The notes below the pieces were generated by a model. It was not told where the DNA came from. It worked only from the letters and a program-made list of their open reading frames with translations, and did no database searches. From contig JAFUCM010000003.1 in assembly GCA_017459675.1 (NCBI GenBank), positions 1 through 52,548 of the forward strand: a stretch of DNA of 52,548 bases, given 5' to 3'. Positions 1-9,400 of the stretch are shown here, one piece after another. This stretch comes from Eubacterium sp. (GTDB lineage: Bacteria > Bacillota > Clostridia > Lachnospirales > Lachnospiraceae). A program made the translations under genes and the position numbers. Numbering within the stretch: position 1 is the first letter of the stretch; every line of letters starts with the position of its first letter.

Positions 1-1708
1 TATCTATTCCGTGCTTTGCTTTAATCTGGGCTACATACAGTGAAGAAACTTTGGTGTTATACTTTTTCATAATCCATTCCTTTATTTTTTCATATGTGGC
101 GCTCCCGGAGATACGCTTCAAATAGTCAGCATTCTCGGGTTCATAGGGCACAGAAACAAAGTCGACCTTTTCCCGGTACAAAAGACATACAGTCTCGACA
201 TGCTGTGTATTCGGAAACATATCTACCCCGCACATACGCTCAACCCGGTACCCGCCTTCCTGCAGCACCTCCAGATCCCTTGCAAGACTGGTCGGCTTGC
301 AGGAAATATACACAATCCGCGCAACGCCGTACGCTATAATCTTCGGCAGTGCCTTCGGATGGATCCCGTCACGCGGCGGATCCAGGACAATGGTATCCGG
401 CTTATCTGTCAGCTCATCAAGCACCTTCAGCACGTCTCCTGCGATAAATTCGCAGTTGTTCAGATCGTTCAGCGTCGCATTTTCACGGGCCGCTTCTACA
501 GCCTCTTCCACAATTTCCACACCGACCACCTTTCTGGCCACAGGTGCGAGCATCTGCGCAATGGTTCCGGTACCGCTGTACAGATCAAATACAGTCTGGT
601 CTTCAACGCCGCCGAGAAATTCCCGCGCCGTCTCGTACAGAATCTCCGCGCCGCGGGAATTGGTCTGGAAAAATGAAAACGGCGTGATCTTAAACCGCAG
701 GCCGAGGATTTTCTCTTCAATGAAATCTGTTCCGTACAGGATTTCCGTGTGGTCATTGCGGATAATATCGGCAATCGCGTCATTTGTTGTATGTAAAATT
801 CCAACGATCTTTCCTTCCAGCTGGAGCTGCAGCAGCTGTTCTGTAAATTCTCCCATCCAGATGCTTTCCGCATCCCGCTGAGCCGCCAGATCTGAACCGC
901 CGCATGTACCCGCATCCGGAATCTGACTGGTTGTCACAAGATCCACCAGGATATCGCCGGATACTTCCGCACGCCGCACCAGAAGATGCCGCAAGTATCC
1001 TTCATGTGTGATCTTATGGAAATAGGGCAGACCGCGATCCCGGAAGTATCCCAGAACACAGCTTACTATTTTCCCGAAATCCGCATGCACCAGTGCACAA
1101 TCCGATGCGGTCAGGATATCATACGTGCTGTTCTTCCGGTGAAGACCAAGTGTCAGCGGACCGTCTTTTTCCGCATCGCCAAACGCGAACTCCATTTTAT
1201 TCCGGTAGCGGAACTGGGAGGGCGTTGAGCGGATTCCCTCAAAGATTGTTTCCGCTCCGTTCAGATCCGCTTCTTCCGGAACGTCCCTGTACGCACACGC
1301 CATAACCGGCTGTTCTTCTTTCGGGACGTTCTGCCCGCCGACGGCTTTATTTACGTCTGCCCGTTCCTGTGCCGCCATGCCTTGCGCAACAACCGGCAGC
1401 AGCAGTTCCTTGAGCTGCTGTTCTTTCATGGCTTCCTGTTCTGCATAAGGCATCGTGTGGTACAGACAGCCGCCGCACGCCGGGAAATTGCCGCACTGCG
1501 GTTCCAGCTGCTCCAGAGGTGAGTGTTCCAGCACCTCCAGTAGCTGGCCTTCGACCTTATCCCTGCGTTTTTTGTTGATCCGGAAACGGACGCACTGGCC
1601 CGGCATGCCGTTTTTGACAATGACAGTCTGCCCGTTTACATCTACCATTCCTTTATTTGGAAAAGAGACTTTTTCGATTGTCCCTTCGTATATCTCACCT
1701 TTTTTCAT
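1..1708 (-). CDS. rlmD: 23S rRNA (uracil-5-)-methyltransferase RlmD/RumA type, partial (3' end outside window)
   Basis: SAM-dependent methyltransferase that makes 5-methyluridine in 23S rRNA. The minus-strand frame runs unbroken from an ATG at 1706-1708 (GGGAG about 7 nt upstream) to the window edge, about 569 codons. An N-terminal TRAM-like stretch is followed by the iron-sulfur cysteine motif CGNFPACGGC, then FDLYSGTGTIA (SAM binding), VLDPPRDG and the catalytic-Cys region YISCKP. After the usual end of the family (near VETVCLLYR) the frame continues for about 50 residues with an ATYEKIKEWI...VSSLYVAQIK segment; I recall this kind of extra tail from clostridial homologues. Which uridine is modified (747, 1939 or other) cannot be told from sequence alone. 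The stop lies outside the window. Confidence 0.93.
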   Translation of the reverse strand, partial: MKKGEIYEGTIEKVSFPNKGMVDVNGQTVIVKNGMPGQCVRFRINKKRRDKVEGQLLEVLEHSPLEQLEPQCGNFPACGGCLYHTMPYAEQEAMKEQQLKELLLPVVAQGMAAQERADVNKAVGGQNVPKEEQPVMACAYRDVPEEADLNGAETIFEGIRSTPSQFRYRNKMEFAFGDAEKDGPLTLGLHRKNSTYDILTASDCALVHADFGKIVSCVLGYFRDRGLPYFHKITHEGYLRHLLVRRAEVSGDILVDLVTTSQIPDAGTCGGSDLAAQRDAESIWMGEFTEQLLQLQLEGKIVGILHTTNDAIADIIRNDHTEILYGTDFIEEKILGLRFKITPFSFFQTNSRGAEILYETAREFLGGVEDQTVFDLYSGTGTIAQMLAPVARKVVGVEIVEEAVEAARENATLNDLNNCEFIAGDVLKVLDELTDKPDTIVLDPPRDGIHPKALPKIIAYGVARIVYISCKPTSLARDLEVLQEGGYRVERMCGVDMFPNTQHVETVCLLYREKVDFVSVPYEPENADYLKRISGSATYEKIKEWIMKKYNTKVSSLYVAQIKAKHGID

Positions 1709-1730
1709 ATATACACTCCCTGACATCAAA

Positions 1731-1760
1731 CAGGGCTCCGGCACAGTGTGCCGAAGCCCC
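1731..1760 (-). terminator. Hairpin between the small membrane protein and rlmD
   Basis: An imperfect 12-bp stem (GGGCTTCGGCAC against GTGCCGGAGCCC on the minus strand, 3-nt loop) lies just after the stop of the gene at 1792-2070. Only a short T stretch follows, so it may be a weak terminator or an mRNA 3' end stabiliser. Confidence 0.5.
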
Positions 1761-1791
1761 GATGTTCATTCTGGAAAACCGTGAATGCCGA

Positions 1792-2070
1792 TTATTCAGC
1801 TGCCTTTGCCGGTACAGCTTCCTCGTCTTCGAAGTAATCATCGAAGTCATCTTCGAAATCATCGTCATCAAAGTCCTCAAGATACTCCGGTGTCATGTAA
1901 CGATATACCGCATAAGCAATGCCGGCGATTGCACAGACAGCGCCGATGATCGCGAGGATCCACAGTAACTTATTACCTGTTTTATTTTTTTCCATTGTCT
2001 CTTTCTGCTCCTTTAATACGTCGATCAGTTCCTGGATCTTATCCTGCATCTTATCCTTCATATTAAGCAC
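1792..2070 (-). CDS. Small single-pass membrane protein with acidic tail, unknown function
   Basis: 92 residues. The N-terminal 30 residues are amphipathic and charged (MQDKIQELIDVLKEQKET), one transmembrane segment follows at about residues 34-55 (LLWILAIIGAVCAIAGIAYAVYRY), and the C-terminus is extremely acidic, with Asp/Glu/Phe/Tyr clusters. I do not recognise a named family, although short proteins of this design are frequent in Lachnospiraceae next to housekeeping genes. It lies between the electron-transfer cluster and rlmD on the same strand, 96 nt from the stop of the upstream gene, and has a hairpin after its stop. No function is proposed. Confidence 0.75.
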   Translation of the reverse strand: MLNMKDKMQDKIQELIDVLKEQKETMEKNKTGNKLLWILAIIGAVCAIAGIAYAVYRYMTPEYLEDFDDDDFEDDFDDYFEDEEAVPAKAAE

Positions 2071-2166
2071 CAGCCTCTTTCTAAAGATATTAACAATATA
2101 ACATACTTTATGGTGATTTTCTACTATAAATCTTCAGAAATCAATCCGGTCCGGAATCGCAGGAAA

Positions 2167-3138
2167 TTACAGAAATCTGCACAGCCCGAGATAAGCTCCC
2201 AGAAGAAACAGAATTGCTGCACGGATCAATACCGGCAGGATCTCATTTTTCAGAAGTCTGCGGTCCCAGCGGGTCAGATTGGCCTTCGGGCAGACGCCGG
2301 CACATTTTTCGCATCCGATGCACTCCCCGTTGCGAAATCCGTCCGGCTCCAGTTTGATATCCACGGGACATTTCATCTGGCATGCGCGGCAGTTTTTCAG
2401 GCAGTTCTCCGCATCCCGCTGCAGCCAGGCAAACGGGAACTGCGGAATAATTGCAAAGACTGCACCCATCGGGCACAGAAACTGACAGAAAAACCGTTCT
2501 TTCACAGCCATCCCGGCAATGATCAGAATCAGAATTACGATGCCAATAAGATATCCGCCAAGTTCAAACCGCAGCGCTGTGATAAAAGAAAATACCGACC
2601 AGGGATTCCAGTTGTACTGATTGAAGCGGTCATAAATTCCCAGCGCGCATGATGCAACGATTAACGCCAGTATGAGAAACTTGACTTTCTGCAGCCAGGG
2701 AGAAAGCCGCTCCGGCAGACTGTACTGCTTCTTTCTGCGTAACAGTTTCTTCTGGATCAGGCCGGAAATCCAGTAGACAAAATCGTCGAATGTGCCGAAC
2801 GCACATGCAAATCCGCAGAAAAATCTTCCGAAAACGATTGTGAAAATGCATAGTCCGATTAAAGCTTTGACGAAGCTGTCCATTTCCAGCACGCTTCCGG
2901 CTGCAACTTTCTGGAAAATACTTTTCACACCGGAAAATCCAGCCACAAATGCACCCGGCATCATCAGGAAAAAGAACAGCTGGATCAGGTTCCGGATCAG
3001 CGCATTCTGCTGTCTGCGGCGGATTTTCTGCTGTGCCGGCGTCATTTTTTTCTTCTCTGTTTCTGACATCCGTTTTGCCGCAGCCGTGTTTTTTTCTACG
3101 GCCTCCCGCACGGCATTTTCGATTTCTGTTCTGGTCAT
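2167..3138 (-). CDS. NapH/NosR-like polyferredoxin membrane protein (4Fe-4S)
   Basis: 323 residues. A cytoplasmic N-terminus is followed by about five membrane segments (starting near residues 47, 85, 150, 190 and 295). Cys motifs FCGFACAFG and FCQFLCPMGA frame the membrane core as in NapH, NosR and YccM; then come two ferredoxin-type Cys clusters, CLKNCRACQMKCP and CIGCEKCAGVCP, for two 4Fe-4S centres. Family knowledge: such proteins move electrons between a membrane or cytoplasmic donor and flavin or haem carriers outside. The ATG overlaps the stop of the FMN-binding gene at 3135 by 4 nt, so translation is coupled. It is the membrane-spanning partner for the FMN-binding proteins encoded just upstream. 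The direction of electron flow is not visible in the sequence. Confidence 0.9.
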   Translation of the reverse strand: MTRTEIENAVREAVEKNTAAAKRMSETEKKKMTPAQQKIRRRQQNALIRNLIQLFFFLMMPGAFVAGFSGVKSIFQKVAAGSVLEMDSFVKALIGLCIFTIVFGRFFCGFACAFGTFDDFVYWISGLIQKKLLRRKKQYSLPERLSPWLQKVKFLILALIVASCALGIYDRFNQYNWNPWSVFSFITALRFELGGYLIGIVILILIIAGMAVKERFFCQFLCPMGAVFAIIPQFPFAWLQRDAENCLKNCRACQMKCPVDIKLEPDGFRNGECIGCEKCAGVCPKANLTRWDRRLLKNEILPVLIRAAILFLLGAYLGLCRFL

Positions 3139-3644
3139 CCGTTCACCGCCTTATCTACCGCGTCATTCAACGCTTCCAAAATCCCGCGGGAACTGAACGT
3201 TGCACCAGATATTGTATCTACATCTGTGCTCTGCTTCTGCAGGACAGTCTCCGTCAATGCTTCTGCCTGTGCATAATACGCCGGATCTTCACCGTCATGG
3301 GACAATACCTCAAATGCTGTAATCACATCACTTTCAATCGTAACAGAAACGGTAATCGGACCCCCGTAACCAGTTCCGGTGCCCTCATACGTTCCGTCTT
3401 TATATACGGATGCTGTCTCTGTGCCGGTTTCTGAACCCGCCGCTCCGGATCCTCCGGCCGCAGCCGCCTCCCGGCGCTGGTTCTCGGCCTGAATCTCTCT
3501 GTTATAGGCCTCAGCTTCCGCAACCGCGGCTTCATTCTCAGCCACAACTGCCGCGCGGGCTGCCGCGATATTCTGGTAGTGATACAGAATCCCGCAGATC
3601 AGCGCCAGCGCCAGCAGCTTTGTAATAAAACTCTGGTACTTCAT
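3135..3644 (-). CDS. Membrane-anchored FMN-binding protein, one domain
   Basis: 169 residues. A signal-anchor at residues 5-22, an Ala/Glu-rich coiled stretch (about 25-65), a Gly/Ser/Thr linker, and one FMN-binding domain (about 80-165) with the flavinylation motif SGATFSS; Thr149 is the expected residue for covalent FMN. The YKDGTYEGTGTGYGGPITV entry strand is typical of the domain family shared with RnfG and NqrC. It sits 6 nt after the five-domain protein and overlaps the NapH-like gene by 4 nt, so the three are clearly one transcript. The flavin transferase needed for loading is encoded at 9944-11173. Confidence 0.92.
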   Translation of the reverse strand: MKYQSFITKLLALALICGILYHYQNIAAARAAVVAENEAAVAEAEAYNREIQAENQRREAAAAGGSGAAGSETGTETASVYKDGTYEGTGTGYGGPITVSVTIESDVITAFEVLSHDGEDPAYYAQAEALTETVLQKQSTDVDTISGATFSSRGILEALNDAVDKAVNG

Positions 3645-3650
3645 TCTCTG

Positions 3651-6272
3651 TTATGTGTCCTTTTCATCATCCGCTGCCGCTTTTTCAGCCTGTGCCGCCT
3701 GCGCAGCGGCTTTTGCCTTCGCTTCTGTTTCCTCAGCGGCCCGTTTCTTTGCTTCCTCTTCCGCCTTTTTCTTCGCCTCTTCTTCGGCTTTCTTCTTTGC
3801 CTCGGCTTCAGCTTTTTTCTTTGCTTCTTCTTCGGCTTTCTTTTTCGCTTCTTCAGCCTTCTTTTTGGCCTCTTCTCCGGCTTTCTTTGTTTCCGCTTCC
3901 GCATCAGGTGCTGCTTCTGATTCTTCCGTGTTCTTTTCCTCTGTTTCCGGCTCTGCCTGTACGTCATCCGGCACCGCTGCCGTTTCAGGATCCTGCTGAT
4001 CTGTACGATCGGATTCAGATGTTTCCTGCTCCGGACTGTTTTCCGTATTTTCCGCTTTATCCTGAACTGCCGTACCCGCTTCTTCTGCAGATGATTCCGT
4101 TGGAACATCTGCCTCACCGGCGTTCTGTGTTTTCAAAGACGTCTCCGCTTCCTCTCTGGTTCCAGATGACGCTTTGGCCGCTTTTGCGGTCTTGCTCTCA
4201 GTTTCTTCTTCAGAAAGATCTACTTTGATTCCGCTTAATATACTGTCTGCAAGATTCCTGATTGTCGTTGATGTATAGGTTGCCCCGTTTTTTACATCAA
4301 CATCGGAACTCTGTGCGCTCTGTTTCGAGATGATTTGTTTCGGAATTCCCTGTGTGCGCGCTGTCCCATTTATTGCGCGGTCAATATAATAATCATTGTC
4401 CTCCGGATATTCACTCCTGTCTTCTCCAAAGCTGACCTCACAGCGTGTGATAACATGGTCCTTCACCACAATTGTCACAGTGACTTCGTACTCAAACTCG
4501 CCATAATCATCGACACACCAGCCCGTTGCGAAATAAGTGCCGTCTTTGTAACCTGTTTGACCGGCCGTCTCGCCGCTTCCGCCTGCGCCGCCGCCGGAGT
4601 GACCGCCGCCTTCACTGCCGGTCTGACCGCCGGACGGATCTGTTTCCTGCGGCTCCTTTCCCGCCGCCTGCTTCATGGCATTTTTTACTGCCTCAACGAT
4701 TCCTTCTGAACTGCATGTCGCACCGGATACTACATCCACTTCTGCGCTCTGTTTCGCCAGAATCGATGCCGTCAGTTTTTTTGCCCGGTTGAAATATGCA
4801 GCTGTTTCCTTTTCAGCACTTGTAATTGTCAAATCCGTCATACGTCCGCCGGATACCGTCAGCTGTACGGTGATATCTCCGCCGTAGCCGATTCCTGTTC
4901 CGGTATAAACGCCGTCCTTTAATGTCTCAGCTGGCATGACAGACGGATCAGAAGGTGTCGTCTCTCCCAATGATCCTGATGTAGTATCTTTTGAGGAAGC
5001 ATTATTGGCGGTGCTGTTACTGTTGCTGCTATTACTGCTTCCACTCGCTGCTGCCTGACTCATCGCGCGCTTCACGGCGTTAATGATGCCAGTAGAGCTG
5101 AATGTCGCACCGGAGATACTGTCAACATTCGGGGATCCCTTCTGCAGTATTGTACCAATTACAGCTTTTGCCTTATCAAGATATTCTTTCGTTTCATCGT
5201 CTGCACTGACAATTGAAATACTGCTGAGTTTTCCGTTGGAAATAACTACCTTAACCTGAATATCTCCGCCAAATCCTTCAGCTGTCCCATAATATGTTCC
5301 GTCTTTGTAGGCAGCCGGCTCTGTGTACGTATCCTGTTTTGCTGTTGTACCCGCAGAAGTTTTCTTTTTTGCTTTCTTCTGTTTCTTCTCTTTTGTCTTC
5401 TTACTTCCGTCTGCGGAAGCCTTTGACAATGCCCGTTTCACTGCATTGATAATACCGGTGGAACTATACGTTGCGCCTGAAACCGTATCGACATTCGGAG
5501 ATCCTTTTTTGAGAATGCTGGAAATGACACCTTTCGCCCGGCTCAGATACGATCCAGTTTCTCCGCCGGCGCTCTCAATTGAAATGGAATCAATTTTTCC
5601 ATCTTTGACGACAACCTTCACCGTAATCGGTCCGCCAAACCCCTGTGCCGTTCCGGTGTAAGTGCCGTCTTTGTAGGCATCCGGATCCTGATAGGCGTCC
5701 TGCTGCGTCGTCCCTTTTGGCTCAACTTTTGGAGCGGCTGCATTTTCAACCGTCTCGCCGGTCAGTGCATTTTGAATTGCGCCGAGAATGCCCCGGGAGC
5801 TGTAGGTTGCGCCGGAAGCCACATCCACTTCCCAGGTCTGCTTCTGCTTCACCTGGTCGATGACAGATTTTGCAAGAGAAAAGTACGGTTCGGTCTCGCC
5901 GGCTGCCGAGACAATCTTTACATCTGTAATCTGACCATCCTTTACCGTCACTTCAACCGTAACCGGTCCGCCGTAGCCCTGCGAGGTTCCGGTGTATACA
6001 CCGTCCTCGTAATCGCCAACGGCCTGCTCCCCATCCTCTTTTTCCTCTTCTGCCCGCTTGAGGCCGCCCGCTTCAGATTGGCCGGATGCATTTGATCCGG
6101 TATCCGCAGCCACCTCCTCGACCAGCGCGAGACGCTCCGGGATTTCCTGCAATGTCACCTGTGTCTGTGGAATCATGTCAAACACAAGCAGGCCCGTCAG
6201 AACGGCCGGCAAAATAAAGGACAGCTTCTTCTTGCTGAATGCTGTGGTTTTTTCCTGCGTGTTTCCTTCCAT
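3651..6272 (-). CDS. Secreted or anchored protein with five FMN-binding domains and a Lys/Glu/Ala coiled tail
   Basis: 873 residues. The single N-terminal hydrophobic segment (17-33) acts as membrane anchor. Five FMN-binding domains follow at about 88-170, 198-285, 320-405, 448-535 and 573-680. The first four carry SGAT motifs (Thr156, 268, 390, 519); the fifth is longer, divergent and has NGAT (Thr665). Linkers are low in complexity: a Lys-rich block near 293-305, Ser/Asn-rich near 408-440 and Gly-rich near 550-570. From about 690 the chain is acidic, and 793-850 is a TolA-like repeat of EEAKKKAE units, predicted to be one long helix. The start ATG has AGGAGAG 9-10 nt upstream. Inference: a string of covalently held flavins that passes electrons outward from the NapH-like protein. 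Five domains in one chain is high for this family. Confidence 0.92.
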   Translation of the reverse strand: MEGNTQEKTTAFSKKKLSFILPAVLTGLLVFDMIPQTQVTLQEIPERLALVEEVAADTGSNASGQSEAGGLKRAEEEKEDGEQAVGDYEDGVYTGTSQGYGGPVTVEVTVKDGQITDVKIVSAAGETEPYFSLAKSVIDQVKQKQTWEVDVASGATYSSRGILGAIQNALTGETVENAAAPKVEPKGTTQQDAYQDPDAYKDGTYTGTAQGFGGPITVKVVVKDGKIDSISIESAGGETGSYLSRAKGVISSILKKGSPNVDTVSGATYSSTGIINAVKRALSKASADGSKKTKEKKQKKAKKKTSAGTTAKQDTYTEPAAYKDGTYYGTAEGFGGDIQVKVVISNGKLSSISIVSADDETKEYLDKAKAVIGTILQKGSPNVDSISGATFSSTGIINAVKRAMSQAAASGSSNSSNSNSTANNASSKDTTSGSLGETTPSDPSVMPAETLKDGVYTGTGIGYGGDITVQLTVSGGRMTDLTITSAEKETAAYFNRAKKLTASILAKQSAEVDVVSGATCSSEGIVEAVKNAMKQAAGKEPQETDPSGGQTGSEGGGHSGGGAGGSGETAGQTGYKDGTYFATGWCVDDYGEFEYEVTVTIVVKDHVITRCEVSFGEDRSEYPEDNDYYIDRAINGTARTQGIPKQIISKQSAQSSDVDVKNGATYTSTTIRNLADSILSGIKVDLSEEETESKTAKAAKASSGTREEAETSLKTQNAGEADVPTESSAEEAGTAVQDKAENTENSPEQETSESDRTDQQDPETAAVPDDVQAEPETEEKNTEESEAAPDAEAETKKAGEEAKKKAEEAKKKAEEEAKKKAEAEAKKKAEEEAKKKAEEEAKKRAAEETEAKAKAAAQAAQAEKAAADDEKDT

Positions 6273-6301
6273 GTATTCTCTCTCCTGTGTAAATGAAGTT
6301 C

Positions 6302-6476
6302 CCCGCCTCTGCGGGCGGCAGATATTATTATTTACTTAGTAGCGTGTTTTAAGCCGCGCTCCCATCATGTCTGCAATGACATTTTCCTGTAAAATAGCAT
6401 TGCAGGCATGACGCAAAGCGGCACGGGCACCGTTACCTGTGCCCGTGCTTCGCCGCGTCAGCATCCGGCCAGGATG
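6302..6476 (-). other. Intergenic region with several strong hairpins
   Basis: Between the surface-protein stop (6499) and the five-FMN-domain start (6272) lie four separate hairpins: CCCGC/GCGGG at 6302-6315; CTGCAATG/CATTGCAG at 6371-6405 with an inner ATTTT/AAAAT stem; a perfect 10-bp GCACGGGCAC/GTGCCCGTGC at 6421-6448 with outer GACGC/GCGTC pairing at 6410-6459; and GCATCC/GGATGC at 6460-6476. No long T-run follows any of them on the minus strand, so they look more like RNA-processing, stability or partial-termination elements than a plain terminator. Confidence 0.6.
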
Positions 6477-6498
6477 CGTGACATCATGCTTTTACTTA

Positions 6499-9400
6499 TT
6501 ATTTCACTTTGATCTTAATGGTCTTTGTCGCCTCTGCTGCAGTATAATTTCCGGTTGCTGCAATTGAAACTTTGACTTTAACCTTGTAGGTTCCTTTCTT
6601 CAGACCCTTCTTGACCGTTACCTTTCCGGCTTTGCTGATTTTGATCTTCTTATTGCCGGAAACTTTCTTGAAGGTGACTTTGCCCTGGCCATTGATCGTT
6701 GCTTTCAGCTTAAAGGTCTGTTTTTTCTTTTTCAGCTTGGACGCTTTCAGCTTCTTGGTAGCAGGTGTCAGCTTCTTCAGACTCTGGGACTGCTTTTTGA
6801 CAGTCTGCTGTTTATTACCGGCTTTCTTTTCTGCAGCCTTATCTTCTGCTGTTTTCTGTGCAGTTGCTGCGGTCTGCGCTTTATTTAAAGCATTTTCCAG
6901 TTCTTTAATTTCTTCTTTTCCAATCAAAGCTTTCTGATCCTCTGTCAGATTCTGGAAAGCCGCCTTTGCAGCATTAACTGCTGCCTGTGCCTTGTCAGAT
7001 GTGGCAAATTTTTCATTTGCCTTTGCGATCAGTGCTTTCACCTGCTCAACAGCTGCTGCGTTTTCTTCCGCTTCTTTCTGCGCGGTTGCTGCAGTCTGCG
7101 CTTTTGTAATATCTTCTTCACTGACTTTTAACAACTCTCTCTGAGCATCAGTCAAATTCTGAAAGGCAGTTTTTGCAGCATTAACTGCTGCCTGTGCTTC
7201 TGCAGCTGTACTATATTCATTCTGACTCAAAGCTTTAATCAATGCATTCGCAGCATATGCCTGCGCTTTTTCGGCCGTGACTTCAACAGATACCTTAAAG
7301 TCCTCATATCCTTCTGCATAGAGTGTAATTGTATATGTGCCCGCCTTCAGGCAACCGGATTCATCAAAGAATGCCGCATATCTGTTGACTTCCTGTTCAT
7401 TTGTTGCCAGTGCTTTGCCATTGTTCAATTCAAGTTCCAGGTTGTCATGTCCGGATTCACCATACAGATCGACCCAATGAACTGCACCGACTGTTGTAGT
7501 TCCATCACTTATAGTTGCTGCATATACATTGCTCCAGTACTCCTTAAGATCAAATCCTTCTGTCTCCGGATTCGGAACAATTTTAAATTCTCCTACGCCA
7601 TATTTACTAAGCGTATACTCTGCACTTTTTGTCTCCGGTTTAATTTTCGTTTTTGCAGGTGCTTTCATTGGATTCACTTTGAGTGGAACTCCAATAATTT
7701 CTCTCTGTTCTTCAGTTAATTCTTCACCTGCTGCCGAAAGAATACTTGCCTCTACGTATTTTTCTGCATCAACTGTTTTTTGTACACGTCCGAGACTTAA
7801 TCCTGTAATTGCTTTATCACCATTTTCATCGGTTCCGAACAAAACAAGCGACGGAATGTCACCGGCATGGTGACTGGTGTATGTTGTTGCACTTGAGATC
7901 ACATCATAAGAAGCATCTGTCGTAATTCCGAGTTTCGAGTAGACTTCTTTATACGTTGTTTCTGTGCCATCGCCGTATCCATATAGTGTTCCGGTAAGCG
8001 GTGTTACGCCTGTTTCGACTCCATAGTAATAATCTGTCTCGCCCACCCGAGTAAGCTGTGCGCTTGTGAACACATAAATAATCGTATCTCTTCTTTTTTT
8101 CACAGTTGCCTGATATACCGTATCGTCATCATCACCATTTCTATTTGCATAGAAATATGTCAGACCCCCGATTGAGGTAGAAGATAATTCTTTAATCATG
8201 CATTTCTCTTCAACAGAAGTAATATCTGCATAATTATCGCTTTCTATAACGACTACATATTTTTCTCCATAGACAGCCGGATCTGTTGTTACAATCTTAC
8301 CATCCTTGATCTCGATATCTTCCTGGAGTACTGTTTTCCTGTTTTCATTAAGTATATAGAGTGATGCTTTTGCATTCACCAGATCATCCGGAAGGCCATT
8401 TACAAGAATTGTGTTCAAATCATTAAACACAACAGTACAGGAACCTTTATATTGCGGTTTAATATAGATATTTGTGTTATATTTATAGACGCCACCATCC
8501 TGAAGATAGTAGGTTATGCTCGTGATCGTCTTTCCGGAAAGTCCGGTTTCGTCAAGATCTTCCCATTCCCAGCCAAGTTCTGTCTTTCTCCAGATGTTTT
8601 CTACATGGCGCAGTGCATAACTTCCTTCTGCTGTCGTCAGAATGATTCCTGTTACGACCGCATTGTCATCTATTTCCGGTGCTTCAAATGAAAGGGTGAG
8701 CGGGGTATAATGTCCGCCGTAGGTAAGTTCTGCTTTTGTTGCAGTCCTTTCCTGCGCTGCATTTTTCACTGCTGAAAAAATGAATGCGCCGCTCTCGTCT
8801 ACTGTGAGTTCCTTGTAGTTCGAAGGAGCTTCACTGAGTACGTAGTATGCATAATCACCACTTGCAAACAGAACGTCTTTTCCGCTTACTTCTTTTGCAT
8901 CTCGCGTCTTCTTTCCGGTTGCTACAGTAATCGTTGCTGTTGATTCATTTGTTACTTCTGTCTTTCCTTCAAGCACAGATTTGTCACCGTTGACTTTTAC
9001 CGGATAAGTGACACCGAGAATTTCCGCTCCGTCAAGCGGATCATCTGTATCAGGGTCTGTAACATTCAGTGCACCTGAATGATAGGAACCACCTGCCATG
9101 TTCTGGTTGTATGTTTTGACAGTTGCGGATGTTACCGTATCGACGCCATCGAGCCCTTCTGCTGCATAGAATGCACTGTACGGAATGTTCATCAGTACAT
9201 AACCGGAAAACTCTGCTTCCGCTTCCAGAGCCGCATCTGTCTGCTCTGTCTCTTCCGCTGCAGCTGCTTCGATCTCCACACCTGCAGAATCATCTGCTGC
9301 AGCCTGTGTTTCAACAGCAATCTCTTCTGTTACTGCAGTCTCTGCAGCTGCCGCTTCCTCTGCTGCAGACTGAACAACTGTTTCTACTTCTGCCTCGGTA

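Noticed and set aside
496..915. 139-codon minus-strand frame
   Set aside because: Out-of-frame within the rlmD gene, whose own frame carries all family motifs.
3641..4117. 158-codon Arg/Lys-rich minus-strand frame and the Phe/Ser-rich plus frames at 3579-4228
   Set aside because: Shadows of the Lys/Glu/Ala repeat at the end of the five-FMN-domain gene.
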